Shown here piece after piece: positions 24,104-33,506 of a stretch of 64,000 nucleotides of DNA (within the stretch, counting starts at the first letter, position 1; each line of letters starts with the position of its first letter). The DNA comes from an uncultured Collinsella sp. GTDB lineage: Bacteria > Actinomycetota > Coriobacteriia > Coriobacteriales > Coriobacteriaceae. A program made the translations under genes and the position numbers. Location: assembly GCA_900545745.1 (NCBI GenBank), contig URAD01000003.1, positions 23,976-87,975 on the forward strand. The letters run 5' to 3'. The notes beneath the pieces were generated by a model. The model was not told the DNA's origin. It made no database searches and worked only from the letters and a program-made list of their open reading frames with translations.

Positions 24104-25039
24104 TTATGCGTCCTTCATCTTGACGTCGAGGGCGTCGCGCAGACCGTCACCCAGCAGGGTGAAGGCGAGCACCGTCGAGAGAATTGCCAGACCGGGCATG
24201 ATCATCATCCAGGGAGCGGTCAGAAGATACTGCTGACCGTCCTGAATCATGGAGCCCCACGAAGGCGTAGGCGGAATAACGCCCATGCCGAGGAAGGACA
24301 GAGCGGACTCGGTCAGAATGGCGCCACCAATGTTCATGGTTGCGTAGACCACGATAGAGGCGACGGAGTTCGGGAAGATGTGACGCACGACGATACGGGC
24401 ATCGGATGCACCCATCGCGCGTGCAGCGTCAACATAGTCGTTTTCCTTGACCGTCAAGATTGCAGAGCGGAAGACGCGTGCAATCGAAGGCCAGCCGAGA
24501 ATACCGATGGCGATAAAGACGTTCTGAAGGCCACGGCCGATAACGGCGATCATGGCGACAACGAACAGCACGTACGGGAACGCCAGGAAGATGTCCGCAC
24601 AGCGCATGATGATCGTATCCCAGATGCCGCCGTAGAAACCCGCCAGAGCACCCATGACCAGACCGATCAGCGTGGAGATCGCGGTTGCCATAATGCCGAC
24701 GGACAGCGAAACGCGCGCACCGTAGATAACGCGGACGAGAATGTCACGACCAAGGGCGTCGGTGCCAAACGGGTGCTCTGCACACGGAGCCAGCAGCGAC
24801 GTCTGAGCCATGGTGGTCGAGTCGGAAGCCGTCGGCGAACCGAGCCAGGGCTTAGCCCATAGATCTGCGGTCAGTGCAACCACAACGACGATGATGATCC
24901 AGCAGACACCGATAACGGCGAGCTTGTTCTTACGAAGACGCTTAAAAGCGTCGCCCCACAGCGTGCGGGACTTGGCGGGAGCAGATGCGGCCTTGGTGGC
25001 GGTAGCCTGCTCCTGAGACTGAGAATCAGTTTCCTGCAT
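24104..25039 (-). CDS. oppC: Oligopeptide ABC transporter, permease C
   Basis: 311 residues, about six membrane helices after an N-terminal cytoplasmic tail rich in Q, A and K. The EAA-type loop (ARAMGASDARIVVRHIFPNS) that contacts the ATPases is clear, and the extracellular loop holds HPFGTDALGRDILVR typical of OppC/DppC. Lies between oppB and oppD, with spacing of 2-14 bp. Confidence 0.93.
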   Translation of the reverse strand: MQETDSQSQEQATATKAASAPAKSRTLWGDAFKRLRKNKLAVIGVCWIIIVVVVALTADLWAKPWLGSPTASDSTTMAQTSLLAPCAEHPFGTDALGRDILVRVIYGARVSLSVGIMATAISTLIGLVMGALAGFYGGIWDTIIMRCADIFLAFPYVLFVVAMIAVIGRGLQNVFIAIGILGWPSIARVFRSAILTVKENDYVDAARAMGASDARIVVRHIFPNSVASIVVYATMNIGGAILTESALSFLGMGVIPPTPSWGSMIQDGQQYLLTAPWMMIMPGLAILSTVLAFTLLGDGLRDALDVKMKDA

Positions 25040-25053
25040 GAGACGTACCTCCC

Positions 25054-26091
25054 TTAGGCCTTATCCGACGGACCGCCAAGGCGGATGCGCGGGTCGAGGA
25101 ATGCATAGCTAATGTCGACGAGCAGGTTAATCACCATGACGACGACAACGATGAGCGTAACGCCGCCCATAACGATGGGCCAGTCACGCATGCTAATGGC
25201 GCGATAGACCTCATAGCCGATACCGGGCCAGTTAAAGACCGTCTCGGTCAGGATGGCGCCCGAAAGCATGCCACCAAAGTCGACACCAATATAGGTAACG
25301 ACGGGGATGAGTGCATTCTTAAGCGCATGCTTGACGATGATCGCGCGATTGGAGAGACCCTTCGCCTTTGCCGTACGGATGTAATCCTGGTTCATGACGT
25401 CAAGCAGCTGCGAGCGCATAATGCGGGCGGCATAAGCGGTCGAAACCGAAGCCAGCGTAATGGTCGGAAGCACATAGTGCATCCAATCCTGATACTGAGA
25501 GCTGGAACCGCCGGCACCCGAAATCGGCATGGAGAATGCACCGCCCGTGGCGTCCTTGAGAATGACGCCAAAGAACAGCTGCAGCAACATACCGAGCCAG
25601 AAAGCCGGGACGGCAACGAGAATCGACGTGGTGAGCGTTACCAAAATATCCCAGAAGGAATAACGCTTAACCGCCGAAATGATACCCGCACCGATACCCA
25701 TGATTGCCTCGAGCACGATGGCGCACGCGGCAAGTTTGACCGTATACGGATACTTCTGGGCAAAGATTTCCGTAACCGGCAGCTTGCGCTGATACGAATT
25801 GCCCAGATCGCCATGAAGCAGGCCGTTCATGTAATACAAGTAACGGTCCACGAGCGACGTTTGAACGGGGTCGCCGTTCTCATCAAGGATCGCGTTGCCG
25901 TCCTCGTCCGACTGGACCAGGTGATAGCGGACGCGAAGCTGAAGCTCCACCTCGGGGGACAGAGCCTTGTCTCCACCGATCAGCTTGATCGGATCTCCCG
26001 GCACGATATTCTGGAGGGCGAACAGAATCAGCGTAACGCCCAAAAACACCGGGATGAACTGAAGCACACGTTTAACGATGTACTTACCCAT
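25054..26091 (-). CDS. oppB: Oligopeptide ABC transporter, permease B
   Basis: 345 residues, six helices, with an N-terminal GKYIVKRVLQFIPVFLGVTL signature of OppB/DppB and the loop RTAKAKGLSNRAIIVKHALKNA. An enlarged loop after helix 1 contains a stretch of acidic residues. First permease of the operon; separated from oppA by 156 bp with a hairpin. Confidence 0.93.
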   Translation of the reverse strand: MGKYIVKRVLQFIPVFLGVTLILFALQNIVPGDPIKLIGGDKALSPEVELQLRVRYHLVQSDEDGNAILDENGDPVQTSLVDRYLYYMNGLLHGDLGNSYQRKLPVTEIFAQKYPYTVKLAACAIVLEAIMGIGAGIISAVKRYSFWDILVTLTTSILVAVPAFWLGMLLQLFFGVILKDATGGAFSMPISGAGGSSSQYQDWMHYVLPTITLASVSTAYAARIMRSQLLDVMNQDYIRTAKAKGLSNRAIIVKHALKNALIPVVTYIGVDFGGMLSGAILTETVFNWPGIGYEVYRAISMRDWPIVMGGVTLIVVVVMVINLLVDISYAFLDPRIRLGGPSDKA

Positions 26092-26122
26092 ACCACTCCC
26101 CTATCTAGGGATTAACCTAAAT

Positions 26123-26150
26123 GGGATGCCGATCGCCAGACCGGCATCCC
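26123..26150 (-). repeat. Hairpin between oppA and oppB
   Basis: GGGATGCCG pairs with CGGCATCCC. No strong U-tract follows. Such hairpins often lower expression of the permease genes relative to the binding protein. Confidence 0.65.
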
Positions 26151-26247
26151 AAAATTACCATCAGCCAGTTTACCCCAGGTTAGGGAGAACTGTATGTTTC
26201 CCATGAGGTCTACGTAAATACTTGACCCTCACGGAAGCTGCAAACTC

Positions 26248-27924
26248 TTAGGCGAGCTCAGCGGTACCCAGCTCGGCATGCTTCTGCGGATCGACATAGA
26301 GGTGCTTGATGCGATCGGAGCCGACGATGGTGTGCGTGTAGAACATAATCGGGATGACCGGGCAGTCGGCAGCGACCATTGCGTCGGCCTCCTGCATCTT
26401 AGCGACGCGCTCCTCGTCGTCAACAATAGTACGAGCCTCGTCGACCTTGGCGTCGAACTCGGGGTTGTTGTAACCAGAGCGGTTATCGCCACCGAGGGAG
26501 TCGGAGTGGAACAGCGGATACAGGAAGTTGTCCATGATCGGGTAGTCGGCAATCCAACCCAGACGACCGAACTGATAGTTAAAGTTCTGATACTGCTCGA
26601 GCAGGGCAGACCACTCAGGGGTATCGGAGACAGCGGTAACGCCAACCTTGGCGAGGTCGCCGATGATGGACTCCATGATCTCCTTGTGACCGCCGTCCTG
26701 GTTGTAGGAAAGGGTCACGCTAATGCCACGATCCCCGTTAGCGCCAGCGGGAGCAACCTTGTCGAGGTACTCGTTAGCCTTGTCGACATCGTAGGCGCAG
26801 AACTCCCATGCGCCCTCCTTGTAGCCATCGATGCCCGGAGGAACAATGCCGTCGGCAGGGGTACGGGTACCCTTAAAGATGGTCTTGCAGATGGCCTCAC
26901 GGTTGATGGCCAGGGAGATGCCCCTGCGCAGGTCGGCGTTGTTGAACGGCTCGGCCGTGGTGTTGCAGGTCAGATAGTACGTGGAAGGCTCGGCGCCGAG
27001 CAGCATGCGCTCGCCGTCACCCATGGTGTAGCCGTCCTTGGACACGCCGCGATCCTTCTTGGCGGCATCGATCTGAGCGACGGGAACGTCGCAGACATCG
27101 AGGTTACCGGCCTGGAACTCCTTGTAAGCAGTCTCCATGTCCTTGATGACCTGGAAGTGGATGCCATCGATCTTGGCCTTGTCGCCATAGTAATCGTCGA
27201 ACTTCTTGAGGTTGATCTCCTGACCATCCTCCCACTTGCCGTCCATCATGAACGGGCCGTTACCGACCGGTGCAAGATAGAAGCTCTTGGCATCGGACTC
27301 GGCGCACTCGGGAACCGGGGCCAGAGCCGGGTGAGAGGCGACGAAGGGGAAGTCGGCGTAAGCGGAAGACAGCTTAACGACGAGGGTCTCATCGTCGGGG
27401 CAGGTAACACCGCTGAGCTCGGTGGCGTTACCGGCAAGCAGGTCGTCATAGCCCTCGACCATGGAAAGGTGATAGGAGACCTCGGAAGGGCCGTACTCGG
27501 TAGCGATGGCCGACTTGGTGTTGACCAGACGCTCCCAACCGAGCTTGAAGGACTTGGAGGTAACGTCGTCACCGTTGTGGAACTTGGCCTTCTTGATCTT
27601 GAAGGTGAACTCGGTGGCGTCGTCGTTGGCCTCGAAGGACTCGCAAGCCAGCGGAACGATCTCGCCCTTCTCGGCGTCATAAGAGGTCAGAGCGTCAAAG
27701 AGCTGGTACTCGACCTGAGTGCCCTGGTCCTCCTGGACATTGTAGGGGTCGATGCAGACCGGGTTGTTGATGTAGAAGTTCAGCGTCGAACCGGACTCAG
27801 AACCGGAAGCGTCGCCACCCTTCTTGCCGCATGCGGCAAGAAAAGCCATGGAGCTCGCAGCAAGGGTGCCGCCAACAAAGGCGCGACGACCCATAACGGG
27901 CTGGTGGAACATAGAATCAGCCAT
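26248..27924 (-). CDS. oppA: Oligopeptide ABC transporter, substrate-binding lipoprotein
   Basis: 558 residues. The N-terminus has MGRRAFVGG, a twin-arginine-type motif, then a hydrophobic stretch ending in the lipobox LAAC, so it is probably a lipoprotein, possibly exported folded. The body is a family-5 solute-binding protein (SBP_bac_5), beginning with GSTLNFYINNPVCIDPYN and ending near FYTHTIVGSD. It captures peptides or related ligands for OppBCDF. The ATG follows AAGGAGG; a longer frame upstream is not coding. Confidence 0.93.
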   Translation of the reverse strand: MADSMFHQPVMGRRAFVGGTLAASSMAFLAACGKKGGDASGSESGSTLNFYINNPVCIDPYNVQEDQGTQVEYQLFDALTSYDAEKGEIVPLACESFEANDDATEFTFKIKKAKFHNGDDVTSKSFKLGWERLVNTKSAIATEYGPSEVSYHLSMVEGYDDLLAGNATELSGVTCPDDETLVVKLSSAYADFPFVASHPALAPVPECAESDAKSFYLAPVGNGPFMMDGKWEDGQEINLKKFDDYYGDKAKIDGIHFQVIKDMETAYKEFQAGNLDVCDVPVAQIDAAKKDRGVSKDGYTMGDGERMLLGAEPSTYYLTCNTTAEPFNNADLRRGISLAINREAICKTIFKGTRTPADGIVPPGIDGYKEGAWEFCAYDVDKANEYLDKVAPAGANGDRGISVTLSYNQDGGHKEIMESIIGDLAKVGVTAVSDTPEWSALLEQYQNFNYQFGRLGWIADYPIMDNFLYPLFHSDSLGGDNRSGYNNPEFDAKVDEARTIVDDEERVAKMQEADAMVAADCPVIPIMFYTHTIVGSDRIKHLYVDPQKHAELGTAELA

Positions 27925-28163
27925 GCCATCCTCCTTATGAGATAGGACAAAGAAATGTTCAGTCGGACACATGTCGAAACAATCCGATCCGAACCATCAA
28001 AACGCCGCCCGCTGCTATGGCTGGTTATGCACAACGGACCAACGTTTTGCAATACAGTAGCGCATTTTATACACAATTTGGGGCTAATTCCGGTTAACGG
28101 TCGAGAATTTCTTTAGTTGGGCGAAGTATGTGAGGATATTTTGACTCTGTTACAAATATGTAA

Positions 28164-28196
28164 ACAAAAAGGGTCCCGCACTTGCGGGACCCTTTT
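28164..28196 (-). terminator. Terminator after secG
   Basis: AAAAGGGTCCCGCA (28167-28180) pairs with TGCGGGACCCTTTT (28183-28196); T-run on the minus strand. It can also work on the plus strand. It isolates secG from the opp operon. Confidence 0.85.
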
Positions 28197-28218
28197 CAAG
28201 TATTTATGCGGCTCGTGA

Positions 28219-28473
28219 TTAGTAGCCCACGATGCCCTGCGGGAAGAAGAACATGCACAGCACGACGCACACGGCAAACACGACAGCCATGATGACGGTC
28301 AGGCGGTCAAGGTTCTGCTCCATAACGCCCGTGGCAGAGCTGGAGTTATACAGCGAGCTGGCAATCATATCCGAAACGCCGGTACCCTTACCGGAATGCA
28401 TCAGGACGAGAATCGTCAGCGCCACGGCAGAGACAGCCCAAACGACAAACAGAAGAATCTGGAACGGACCCAT
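28219..28473 (-). CDS. secG: Preprotein translocase subunit
   Basis: 84 residues, two hydrophobic segments (about 5-25 and 55-78) and an intervening GKGTGVSDMIASSLYNSS loop typical of SecG. Stimulates SecYEG-mediated export in the membrane. It follows the glycolytic genes, a conserved arrangement in many Gram-positives, after a terminator. Confidence 0.9.
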   Translation of the reverse strand: MGPFQILLFVVWAVSAVALTILVLMHSGKGTGVSDMIASSLYNSSSATGVMEQNLDRLTVIMAVVFAVCVVLCMFFFPQGIVGY

Positions 28474-28577
28474 AGATAAGCTCCTTAATAGAACAGTTCA
28501 AACTCCAGTACTGTACCACAATCCCCCGCTCTCCCCTACCTGCCACTCAAGGACGGGGTGGAAATGGCAGAAATACC

Positions 28578-28612
28578 AAAAAGGGGGTTGTCCGGTTGTG
28601 GACAACCCCCTT
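28578..28612 (-). terminator. Terminator after gpmI
   Basis: AAGGGGGTTGTCC pairs with GGACAACCCCCTT around a 6-base loop; five T follow on the minus strand. Confidence 0.85.
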
Positions 28613-28637
28613 GCTAGAAAACGGTATTTGTTTTCTA

Positions 28638-30191
28638 TTAGGCCTCGGTAGCGAGCACGCGGCCCGTCATCTCGGCGGAAGGCTCAATACCAGCCATGGT
28701 GAGCATGGTCGGAGCGATATCGGAAAGACGGCCGTCCTCGATACCGGTGAGCTTGGCCTTCTCATCAACGATGATGAACGGTACGCGGTTGGTGGTGTGA
28801 GCCGTAAACGGATGCTTGGAACCGTCGGAAGCAACGTCAAACATGTGATCGGCGTTGCCGTGGTCGGCGGTAATCAGTGCAAAGCCGCCCTTGGCGAGAA
28901 TCGCCGGGACAACCTTGGACAGGGCATCGTCAACAGCCTCAACGGCCTTAACGGCAGCGTCGAAGACACCGGTGTGACCAACCATGTCGCAGTTCGCGAA
29001 GTTCACGATGTAGAAATCAGCGCGATCCTCGTTGATGGCGGCGACGAGCTTCTCGGTAACCTCGGGAGCGCTCATCTCGGGCTGCAGATCGTAGGTAGCA
29101 ACCTTGGGGGAAGCGACGAGCACGCGCTCCTCGCCCTCCTTGGGCTCCTCGATGCCACCGTTGAGGAAGAACGTCACGTGGGCGTACTTCTCGGTCTCGG
29201 CAGTGTGCAGCTGCTTCAGGCCATTGGCGGCGATAACGTCGGCCAGGACGTTCTCGGGGAACGTCTTGGGGAAGGCGACCTCGACGTCAAACGTCGGATC
29301 ATACTCGGTCATCGTCACAAAGTGCGAAAGCTTGATCTGCTCGCGCTCAAAGCCGTCGAACTCCTTGTCCGTGAACACGCGGGTCATCTGACGAGCGCGG
29401 TCGGGACGGAAGTTGAAGAAGATGGCCGCGTCGCCCTCGTGAATGCCCTCGTTGTGGGCAGCGAAGGGCTCGACGAACTCGTCGCCGCGCGGGTCCTTCT
29501 CGTAGTAGGCCTTGATACCGGCAACGGGGTCGGTATCGGCATCGGACGCGTTGACCATGACGTCGTAGGCGCGCTGGATGCGCTCCCAACGATTATCGCG
29601 GTCCATGGCCCAATAACGGCCCGAGACGGTGGCAACGCGAGCGTCGCAACCGGTCTCCTCGGAGATCTTAGCCAGGAAGGCGCAGAACTCACTCATGTAA
29701 CCGGCACCGGACTGCGGGTCAACGTCGCGACCATCCATGAAGGCGTGGACGCGAACGGTCTTGACACCGTGCTCGGCAGCCATCTTGACCAGAGCCTCGA
29801 CGTGGTTCATGTGAGAATGAACACCGCCAGGGCTCATAAGGCCCATGAGGTGGAGAGTCTTACCGTCAGCCTTGACATCGTCCATAGCCTTGACGAAAAC
29901 CTCGTTCTTGGCGATGGAGCCGTCCTTGATGGCATTGTTGATGCGCGAAAGCTCCTGGAACACGATGCGGCCGGCACCGATGTTGAGGTGACCCACCTCG
30001 GAGTTACCCATCTGGCCGTCGGGAAGGCCCACGTCCTCGCCCGAAGCACCGAGCGTGGTGTGGGGGTACTTCTCGTACAGGCCATCAAGGAAGGGCGTCT
30101 TGGCAGCGGCGACGGCGTTCTCGCCATCGGCCGGAGCAAGGCCGCAGCCATCCATGATAATCAGGAGTGCAGGAAGATGACGTTGTGCCAT
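28638..30191 (-). CDS. gpmI: 2,3-bisphosphoglycerate-independent phosphoglycerate mutase
   Basis: 517 residues, the usual size. The catalytic serine lies in MGNSEVGHLNIGAGRI; metal ligands are in IIMDGCG, TADHGNADHMFD and GVHSHMNH. A metal-dependent enzyme of glycolysis converting 3- to 2-phosphoglycerate in the cytoplasm. Five bases after tpiA; part of gap-pgk-tpiA-gpmI. No enolase gene is nearby. Confidence 0.97.
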   Translation of the reverse strand: MAQRHLPALLIIMDGCGLAPADGENAVAAAKTPFLDGLYEKYPHTTLGASGEDVGLPDGQMGNSEVGHLNIGAGRIVFQELSRINNAIKDGSIAKNEVFVKAMDDVKADGKTLHLMGLMSPGGVHSHMNHVEALVKMAAEHGVKTVRVHAFMDGRDVDPQSGAGYMSEFCAFLAKISEETGCDARVATVSGRYWAMDRDNRWERIQRAYDVMVNASDADTDPVAGIKAYYEKDPRGDEFVEPFAAHNEGIHEGDAAIFFNFRPDRARQMTRVFTDKEFDGFEREQIKLSHFVTMTEYDPTFDVEVAFPKTFPENVLADVIAANGLKQLHTAETEKYAHVTFFLNGGIEEPKEGEERVLVASPKVATYDLQPEMSAPEVTEKLVAAINEDRADFYIVNFANCDMVGHTGVFDAAVKAVEAVDDALSKVVPAILAKGGFALITADHGNADHMFDVASDGSKHPFTAHTTNRVPFIIVDEKAKLTGIEDGRLSDIAPTMLTMAGIEPSAEMTGRVLATEA

Positions 30192-30196
30192 ATGTC

Positions 30197-30964
30197 CTAC
30201 TCGCCTGCCTTGACGACCATAGAGGCGAAGTCGGCAGCCTTGAGCGAAGCGCCGCCCACGAGGGCGCCGTCAACGTCGGGCTTGGCGACGAGCTCGGCGA
30301 TGTTGCCGGGCTTGGCGGAACCGCCATACAGCACGCGGATGCCGTTAGCGAGCTCCTCGCCGAACATCTCCTTGAGGGTCTCACGGATAGCACCGCAGAC
30401 CTCCTGAGCGTCCTCGGCGGTAGCGGTCTTGCCGGTGCCGATGGCCCAAATGGGCTCGTAGGCGACGACGACCTGCTTGGGGCAGGTGATCTCAAGACCA
30501 GCAAGGCCAGCCTTGACCTGGTTCACGACGTGCTCGACATAGGTGCCAGCCTCGCGGACCTCGAGGGACTCGCCGCAGCAGAAGACGGGAACAAGGCCGG
30601 CGGCAACGAGAGCCTTAGCCTTCTTGTTCTGGTCCTCGTCGGTCTCGTGGAAGTAGTCGCGACGCTCGGAGTGACCGATGATGCAGTAGGTGCAGCCAGC
30701 GGACTTGAGCATGTCGCAAGAGGACTCACCGGTGAAGGCACCCTTGGCCTCCCAGTACACGTTCTGTGCACCGAGGGCAATGGGGGCAGCCTGAATGCGG
30801 TCATGAACCGTGGTGATGTCGATGGTCGGAGGGCAGACGAGCACCTCGACGCCAGCCGGAACCTCAGGCAGAGCCTGGGCCAGCTCGTCGGCGAGCTTGG
30901 CAGCCTCGGCGACGTCGTTGTTCATCTTCCAGTTACCAGCGATAAGAAGGGTGCGATTAGGCAT
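30197..30964 (-). CDS. tpiA: Triosephosphate isomerase
   Basis: 255 residues. Lysine of GNWKMN, histidine and glutamate of IGHSERR and YEPIWAIGTGK are all present. Interconverts dihydroxyacetone phosphate and glyceraldehyde 3-phosphate. The ATG overlaps the pgk stop by eight bases (ATGCCTAA), so translation is coupled. A longer frame would overlap pgk heavily and lacks sense. Confidence 0.97.
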   Translation of the reverse strand: MPNRTLLIAGNWKMNNDVAEAAKLADELAQALPEVPAGVEVLVCPPTIDITTVHDRIQAAPIALGAQNVYWEAKGAFTGESSCDMLKSAGCTYCIIGHSERRDYFHETDEDQNKKAKALVAAGLVPVFCCGESLEVREAGTYVEHVVNQVKAGLAGLEITCPKQVVVAYEPIWAIGTGKTATAEDAQEVCGAIRETLKEMFGEELANGIRVLYGGSAKPGNIAELVAKPDVDGALVGGASLKAADFASMVVKAGE

Positions 30965-32147
30965 CGAGAAGCGCCTCCACTCCGGGCAGGGCCTTACCCT
31001 CGACGAGCTCCATGGAAGCGCCACCACCGGTGGAGATCCAGCTCATCTTGTCGGCCAGGTTGAACTTGTTGACAGCTGCAACGGAGTCGCCACCGCCGAT
31101 GATCGAGGTGCAGTCGGCCTCGGCGACAGCCTCGGCGATAGCCTGGGTGCCGTGAGCAAAGTTGTCGAACTCGAAAACGCCCATGGGGCCGTTCCAGAAC
31201 ACGGTCTTGGCGCCCTTGACGGCCTCGGCGTAAAGCTCCTCGGTCTTGGGGCCGATGTCCATACCCTCACGATCGTCGGGGATAGCGTCGGAAGCGACAA
31301 CCTCGGGGACAGCGTCCTCGCCAAAGTGATCGGCAACGCGGTTGTCGATGGGGAGCAGGATCTTGACGCCCTTCTCCTCGGCTTTCTTGAGCATCTCGCC
31401 GGCGCGCTCGACCCAGTCCTCTTCCTTGAGGGACTGACCGACGGTCAGGCCCTGAGCCAGGAAGAAGGTGTAGGCCATGCCGCCACCGATAATCAGGGTG
31501 TCAGCGGAGTCGATGAGGTGATCGAGAACGCCGATCTTGGAGGAAACCTTGGAACCGCCGACGATGGCGACGAAGGGACGCTCGGGCTCGGCGAAGATGC
31601 CGGTCAGCGTGTCGACCTCCTTCTCGAGCAGGAAGCCAGCGACGGCAGGCAGGTAAGCGGCGGGGCCCACGACGGAACCCTGGGCGCGGTGAGCGGTACC
31701 GAAAGCATCGAGAACGAAGACGTCACCATAGGAAGCGAGCTTCTTGGCGATCTCGGGGTCGTTCTTCTTCTCACGCTTGTCAAAACGGACGTTCTCGAGA
31801 ACGAGGACCTTACCCGGCTCGACGGCGGCGACAGCCTCGGCAGCCTTCTCGCCGTAGGTGTCGGCGACAAAGGCAACGTCGAGACCAGAGAGCTCAGCGA
31901 GCTTCTTGGCGACGGGCTCGAGGGACAGCTCGGGCTGGAAGCCGGTGCCCTCGGGACGGCCGAGGTGGCTCATGAGGATGACGCGAGCGTTGTGCTCAAC
32001 GAGATAGTTGATGGTGGGCAGGGCAGCCTTGATACGGGTGGTGTCGCCAACGACGCCATCCTTGATAGGCACGTTGAAGTCAACGCGGACGAGAACGCGC
32101 TTGCCGTCGACATCGATGTCGCGGACGGTCTTCTTGGTAAAGGCCAT
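30957..32147 (-). CDS. pgk: Phosphoglycerate kinase
   Basis: 396 residues. Substrate-binding RVDFNVP, the SHLGRPEG motif and GGGDSVAAV nucleotide loop are standard. Makes ATP from 1,3-bisphosphoglycerate. Upstream, between gap and pgk, lies a terminator-like hairpin, so pgk may be expressed by partial read-through or from its own promoter. The ribosome site is weak (AAGG 12 bases upstream). Confidence 0.97.
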   Translation of the reverse strand: MAFTKKTVRDIDVDGKRVLVRVDFNVPIKDGVVGDTTRIKAALPTINYLVEHNARVILMSHLGRPEGTGFQPELSLEPVAKKLAELSGLDVAFVADTYGEKAAEAVAAVEPGKVLVLENVRFDKREKKNDPEIAKKLASYGDVFVLDAFGTAHRAQGSVVGPAAYLPAVAGFLLEKEVDTLTGIFAEPERPFVAIVGGSKVSSKIGVLDHLIDSADTLIIGGGMAYTFFLAQGLTVGQSLKEEDWVERAGEMLKKAEEKGVKILLPIDNRVADHFGEDAVPEVVASDAIPDDREGMDIGPKTEELYAEAVKGAKTVFWNGPMGVFEFDNFAHGTQAIAEAVAEADCTSIIGGGDSVAAVNKFNLADKMSWISTGGGASMELVEGKALPGVEALLDA

Positions 32148-32203
32148 GTTTGCTTCTACCTTTCGTACGTGTCTGCCTCCCATTACGGCAGACGATTTCC
32201 TAT

Positions 32204-32254
32204 AAAAAGGGCGCGACCCTAGGGTGTAAGCCCTATAAGGCCGCGCCCTTCTTT
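32204..32254 (-). terminator. Terminator or attenuator between gap and pgk
   Basis: AAGGGCGCG (32207-32215) pairs with CGCGCCCTT (32242-32250), and the minus strand continues with TTTTT. Two small palindromic units lie in the loop. Confidence 0.7.
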
Positions 32255-32287
32255 AGACGCTCAACGAGCTATTCGCTAAAAGCTAAA

Positions 32288-33313
32288 TTAAGCAACGAAC
32301 TTCTCGAAGTACTTGATGGTGCGGACCATCTGAGAGGTGTAAGAGTTCTCGTTGTCGTACCAAGAGGTGACCTGAACGAGGGTCTGGCCGTTGCCGAGGT
32401 CAGAGCACATGGTCTGAGTGGCGTCGAAGATGGAGCCGTGGGTCTCGCCGATGATGTCGGTGGAGACGATGTCGTCCTCGTTGTAACCGAAGGTCTCGGA
32501 GATGGTGGCAGCGTAGGCCTTCATAGCGGCGTTAACCTCGTCGACGGTGACCTTCTTGTCAACGACAGCGTAGAGGTTGGTGATGGAGCCGGTCGGCGTC
32601 GGGACGCGCTGGGCGGCACCGATGAGCTTACCGTTGAGCTCGGGGAGAACCAGGCCGATGGCCTTGGCAGCACCGGTGGTGTTGGGGACGATGTTGACGG
32701 CGCAGGCACGGCTACGACGCTTGTTGCCCTTGCGCTGCGGGCCGTCGAGCGGCATCTGGTCGCCGGTCCAGGCGTGAATGGTGGTCATGATGCCGGACAC
32801 GATGGGAGCGAAGTCGTTCAGACCCTTGGCCATCGGGGCGAGGCAGTTGGTGGTGCAGGAAGCAGCGGAGATGATGTTGTCCTCAGCGGTCAGCGTCTCA
32901 TGGTTGACGTTGTACACGATGGTGGGCAGATCGCTGCCGGCCGGAGCGGAGATGACGACCTTCTTGGCGCCAGCGTTGATGTGGGCCTGAGCCTTAGCCT
33001 TGCTGGTGTAGAAGCCGGTGCACTCGAGAACGACGTCGACGTCGAGGTCGCCCCAAGGCAGGTTGTTGGCGTCGGCCTCCTTGTAGATCTTGATCTCCTT
33101 GCCGTCAACGGTGATGGAATCCTCGCCAGCAACGACCTCGTGATCGCGAGCATAGTTGCCCTGCGTGGAGTCGTACTTCAGCAGGTAAGCGAGCATATCG
33201 GGAGAGGTGAGGTCGTTGATAGCGACGATCTCGGAGCCCTCATGACCGAACATCTGACGGAAAGCCAGACGACCGATGCGACCGAAGCCGTTAATAGCAA
33301 CCTTTACTGCCAT
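32288..33313 (-). CDS. gap: Glyceraldehyde-3-phosphate dehydrogenase
   Basis: 341 residues. NAD-binding NGFGRIGR at the start and the catalytic cysteine in ASCTTNCLAPMAK. Oxidises glyceraldehyde 3-phosphate with NAD+. The ATG has AAAGGAG; codons further upstream are unlikely. It heads the glycolytic cluster; a 14-bp palindrome and AT-rich DNA lie upstream. Confidence 0.97.
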   Translation of the reverse strand: MAVKVAINGFGRIGRLAFRQMFGHEGSEIVAINDLTSPDMLAYLLKYDSTQGNYARDHEVVAGEDSITVDGKEIKIYKEADANNLPWGDLDVDVVLECTGFYTSKAKAQAHINAGAKKVVISAPAGSDLPTIVYNVNHETLTAEDNIISAASCTTNCLAPMAKGLNDFAPIVSGIMTTIHAWTGDQMPLDGPQRKGNKRRSRACAVNIVPNTTGAAKAIGLVLPELNGKLIGAAQRVPTPTGSITNLYAVVDKKVTVDEVNAAMKAYAATISETFGYNEDDIVSTDIIGETHGSIFDATQTMCSDLGNGQTLVQVTSWYDNENSYTSQMVRTIKYFEKFVA

Positions 33314-33447
33314 TGTGTCTCCTTTCGTAAGGCCCCCGCGAGCTACAGCGCCCGCCGTTGAGGCCCACAAACTAACCACTCGCCTAATATACCTTTTTTT
33401 TGACTTGAATTTCACGAGAATGCTCGAAATTGAAAATCAAATTTACG

Positions 33448-33461
33448 TTAAAACGTTTTAA
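33448..33461. promoter_or_regulatory. Candidate operator upstream of gap
   Basis: TTAAAACGTTTTAA is a perfect 14-bp palindrome with a CG centre, as in LacI-family operators. It lies about 60 bp upstream of a plausible -10 box (TATATT on the minus strand). Function is a guess. Confidence 0.35.
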
Positions 33462-33506
33462 ATACTAAAACAGCAGCTAAATCCGTATATAAGTCGATAC
33501 TTTAAT

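Noticed and set aside
28596..30407. A 603-codon antisense frame over gpmI and tpiA
   Set aside because: Antisense shadow of conserved glycolytic genes.
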